Part shown: positions 32,573 to 33,963 of the stretch, in pieces
Layout of the letters: every line of letters begins with the position of its first letter
Position numbering within the stretch: position 1 is the first letter of the stretch
Source: an uncultured Granulosicoccaceae bacterium
Lineage (GTDB): Bacteria; Pseudomonadota; Gammaproteobacteria; Granulosicoccales; Granulosicoccaceae
Assembly: GCA_938035945.1 (NCBI GenBank)
Contig: CALHOU010000051.1
Coordinates: 1-33,963 of the forward strand
DNA: 33,963 nt
Direction: 5' to 3'
The notes under the pieces: model-generated
The model's input: only the letters and a program-made list of their open reading frames with translations
What the model was told of the DNA's origin: nothing
The model's database searches: none
Translations under genes and position numbers: made by a program

Positions 32573-32602
32573 TTGTGTACACTGTTAGATGAGTGTTCAC
32601 AA
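32573..32602 (+). terminator. Inverted repeat after the SDR gene, weak terminator or operator
   Basis: TTGTGTACAC and GTGTTCACAA form a 10-bp stem with one mismatch and a 10-base loop, 23 bases after the SDR stop. There is no strong T-tract. A separate palindrome GTAACGTTAC lies at 32636-32645. The rest of 32603-32817 has no gene. Confidence 0.35.
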
Positions 32603-32817
32603 TCGTTTATCTCGATTTAAGCTTGTACTCGTTCCGTAACGTTACCCTATGGCCTCGTGATTGCATCCTTAAACCCAAATGGACCTGTTCTATTGCGGGA
32701 TTGAAAGCGTGTTGCGAAAACTAGGCTATATAGAGAGGCCTGCCGAACATAACGTGTAGTTCGCTTTAGGTCGGTGATCATCTTAATGATTTAACAAAAC
32801 CTCAAAGGAGAGGCAGT

Positions 32818-33237
32818 ATGGATTTAATGAAAATGGGTCAGCAATTGTTAGCAGATAAACTGGGCGACAATGCTGGTGGCATGATGGAAGCTCTATCTGG
32901 TTTAACGGGTGGCAACCTTGATATGGGTTCGCTTATGGGTAAGCTCACCGAAGGCGGCCTTGGTGATCAAGTTCAATCCTGGATGGGTGATGGCGAGAAT
33001 ACCCCTGTATCAGCGGACGACATCAAGTCTGCTCTAGGTGAAGATCAAATCGCTGCTGCATCTGAAAAGATGGGTGTTGATGCTGATACAGCTGCGCAGC
33101 AGTTGTCTGATGCGCTTCCAGATTTGGCTGATAAATTCAGTGGTGGTGGCTCATTGCTAGATGCCTCTAGCTTAATGGAAAAGCTTGGTGGCGCATCCGG
33201 TGCGTTGGATATGGCCAAAGGTTTGTTCAAGAAGTAA
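32818..33237 (+). CDS. yidB: YidB-like (DUF937) protein
   Basis: Small soluble protein of 139 aa with no signal or membrane segment. It is rich in Gly, Ala, Asp and Met. The segment GLGDQVQSWMGDGENTPVSADDIKSALGED (given here as start and end: GLGDQVQSWMGDG and TPVSADDIKSALG) is the YidB/DUF937 core, followed by the helix pair EKMGVDADTAAQQLSDALP. Biochemical function of the family is unknown. A strong AAAGGAGAGG ribosome site precedes the ATG, implying high expression. It is monocistronic, with a GC-rich hairpin just downstream. Confidence 0.85.
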   Translation: MDLMKMGQQLLADKLGDNAGGMMEALSGLTGGNLDMGSLMGKLTEGGLGDQVQSWMGDGENTPVSADDIKSALGEDQIAAASEKMGVDADTAAQQLSDALPDLADKFSGGGSLLDASSLMEKLGGASGALDMAKGLFKK

Positions 33238-33250
33238 TATTTTCAAATGG

Positions 33251-33280
33251 GCACGCGCAGTCAATATAGATTGCGCGTGC
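33251..33280. terminator. GC-rich hairpin between yidB and the convergent hydratase-like gene
   Basis: A 9-bp stem, GCACGCGCA with TGCGCGTGC (33251-33259 with 33272-33280), lies between two convergent genes. The following plus-strand TTGCTTAC is only a weak T-tract, so it may serve either direction. Confidence 0.55.
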
Positions 33281-33314
33281 TTGCTTACAGTGATCTTAGC
33301 TTATAGCAAGCTTC

Positions 33315-33963
33315 CTACTTACCTTTAAATTCAGGTTTACGTTTTTCCATAAACGCTTGGCGCCCTTCAATATAATCTTCTGAAGCAAAACAGGCTGCAA
33401 CCATTGCATCGCAGCGATCTAAATCACGCTTAGCTGGGTCGTCCTGCATCACTTGCGTGGCGATAAACTTCATGGCTTGTATGGTCAATGGTGCGTTGTC
33501 GGATATGTTTTCGGCCAGTTCGTTAACACGTTCAACCAATGCATCTTCCTCCACGACTTCTTGTATCAAACCCGCGCTTAGTGCTGTAGTTGCGTCGATC
33601 GGCTTTGCCGTGAACATCATCTTTTTTGCGGTAGCAAAACCTACAGCATTGACCAAACGGCGAATTGCATCAAACGGATAGCCCAAGGCGAGCTTGGCTG
33701 CCGGCATCGCAAATCGTGACTTAGCTGAAGCTATACGAAAATCCGTGCACGCTGCCAAATTCAATCCACCACCAATACAATGTCCGTTAATCATGGCAAT
33801 GGTTGGTTTGGGAAAATTTTCTATAAGCTTGTACACGATGCCTAGCCGCGCGTTGTAGTGATCGGTCGCATCCTTAGAGCCACGCTCTTTTTCAAACTTG
33901 GAAATATCTGCACCCGATACAAATGCTTTGCCACCAGTGCCAGAGAGGACGACCACTCTAACG
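33315..33963 (-). CDS. Enoyl-CoA hydratase/isomerase-family protein, 5' end beyond the window
   Basis: Crotonase-fold protein; about 215 residues are visible and the frame is open to the right edge (GTT AGA before the apparent GTG at 33956), so the N-terminal part lies outside. Family features: the oxyanion-hole segment GKAFVSGADISKF, then NGHCIGGGLNLAACTDFRIAS, FAMPAAKLALGY and the C-terminal FMEKRKPEFKGK. Both glutamates of classical hydratases are missing: Asn replaces Glu in GGGxELA (codon 33759-33761) and Ala replaces it in the QPE position. It may be an isomerase, a dehydratase or another crotonase-fold enzyme. It is convergent with yidB. Confidence 0.88.
   Translation of the reverse strand, partial: VRVVVLSGTGGKAFVSGADISKFEKERGSKDATDHYNARLGIVYKLIENFPKPTIAMINGHCIGGGLNLAACTDFRIASAKSRFAMPAAKLALGYPFDAIRRLVNAVGFATAKKMMFTAKPIDATTALSAGLIQEVVEEDALVERVNELAENISDNAPLTIQAMKFIATQVMQDDPAKRDLDRCDAMVAACFASEDYIEGRQAFMEKRKPEFKGK

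Noticed and set aside
1-33963. CRISPR array, tRNA, rRNA, prophage or intact insertion sequence
   Set aside because: No regularly spaced repeats, no cloverleaf or rRNA-like stretches and no transposase or phage genes were seen by eye.

Overview
The window reads as an accessory catabolic region of a mid-GC, Gram-negative proteobacterium. A marine or seaweed-associated gammaproteobacterium is the best guess, from the alginate-use genes, the many periplasmic binding-protein transporters, the GntR/FCD regulators and the YidB and LysE-type genes. Taxonomy is an inference; there is no rRNA or other marker gene here. No tRNA, rRNA, CRISPR array, prophage or intact insertion sequence was seen.

Layout. 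(1) 1-624, minus strand: N-terminal part of an MFS transporter cut by the window edge, with no ATG, GTG or TTG at the expected start. (2) 735-5305: a complete branched-chain-amino-acid-type (Liv/HAAT) ABC importer, convergent with an aldo/keto reductase. (3) 6374-10160: a GntR regulator divergent from a Gfo/Idh/MocA oxidoreductase and a fused 3-dehydroshikimate dehydratase (QuiC1 type), that is, a cyclitol-to-protocatechuate module. (4) 10292-19379: an alginate-oligosaccharide island: GntR regulator, AlgS/AlgM1/AlgM2/AlgQ-type ABC importer, PL15 exotype oligoalginate lyase, A1-R-type DEH reductase and, on the opposite strand, KdgF. (5) 19493-22070: ManD-type mannonate dehydratase and a MATE transporter. 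(6) 22247-26001: tripartite tricarboxylate transporter (TctC-TctB-TctA) and a GntR regulator. (7) 26195-30240: YeiH-type membrane protein, a truncated endonuclease V-like remnant, an APH-fold kinase, a double SnoaL-like protein and a LysE exporter. (8) 30574-33963: class III CoA-transferase, an SDR with altered catalytic residues, a YidB-like protein and an edge-truncated enoyl-CoA hydratase-like gene.

How it fits together. The best-supported system is alginate use by direct import of oligosaccharides, as in Sphingomonas A1 and Agrobacterium. AlgQ captures oligouronides in the periplasm and AlgM1M2S imports them. The signal-less PL15 lyase releases unsaturated monouronate in the cytoplasm, KdgF speeds its conversion to DEH, and the SDR reduces DEH to 2-keto-3-deoxygluconate (KDG). 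ManD would add a second entry to KDG from mannonate. KDG kinase and aldolase, and any secreted endolyase, are not in the window. The QuiC module just upstream points to protocatechuate, whose ring-cleavage genes are also absent here. All functional assignments rest on reading motifs and recalled family sequences; no database search was run.
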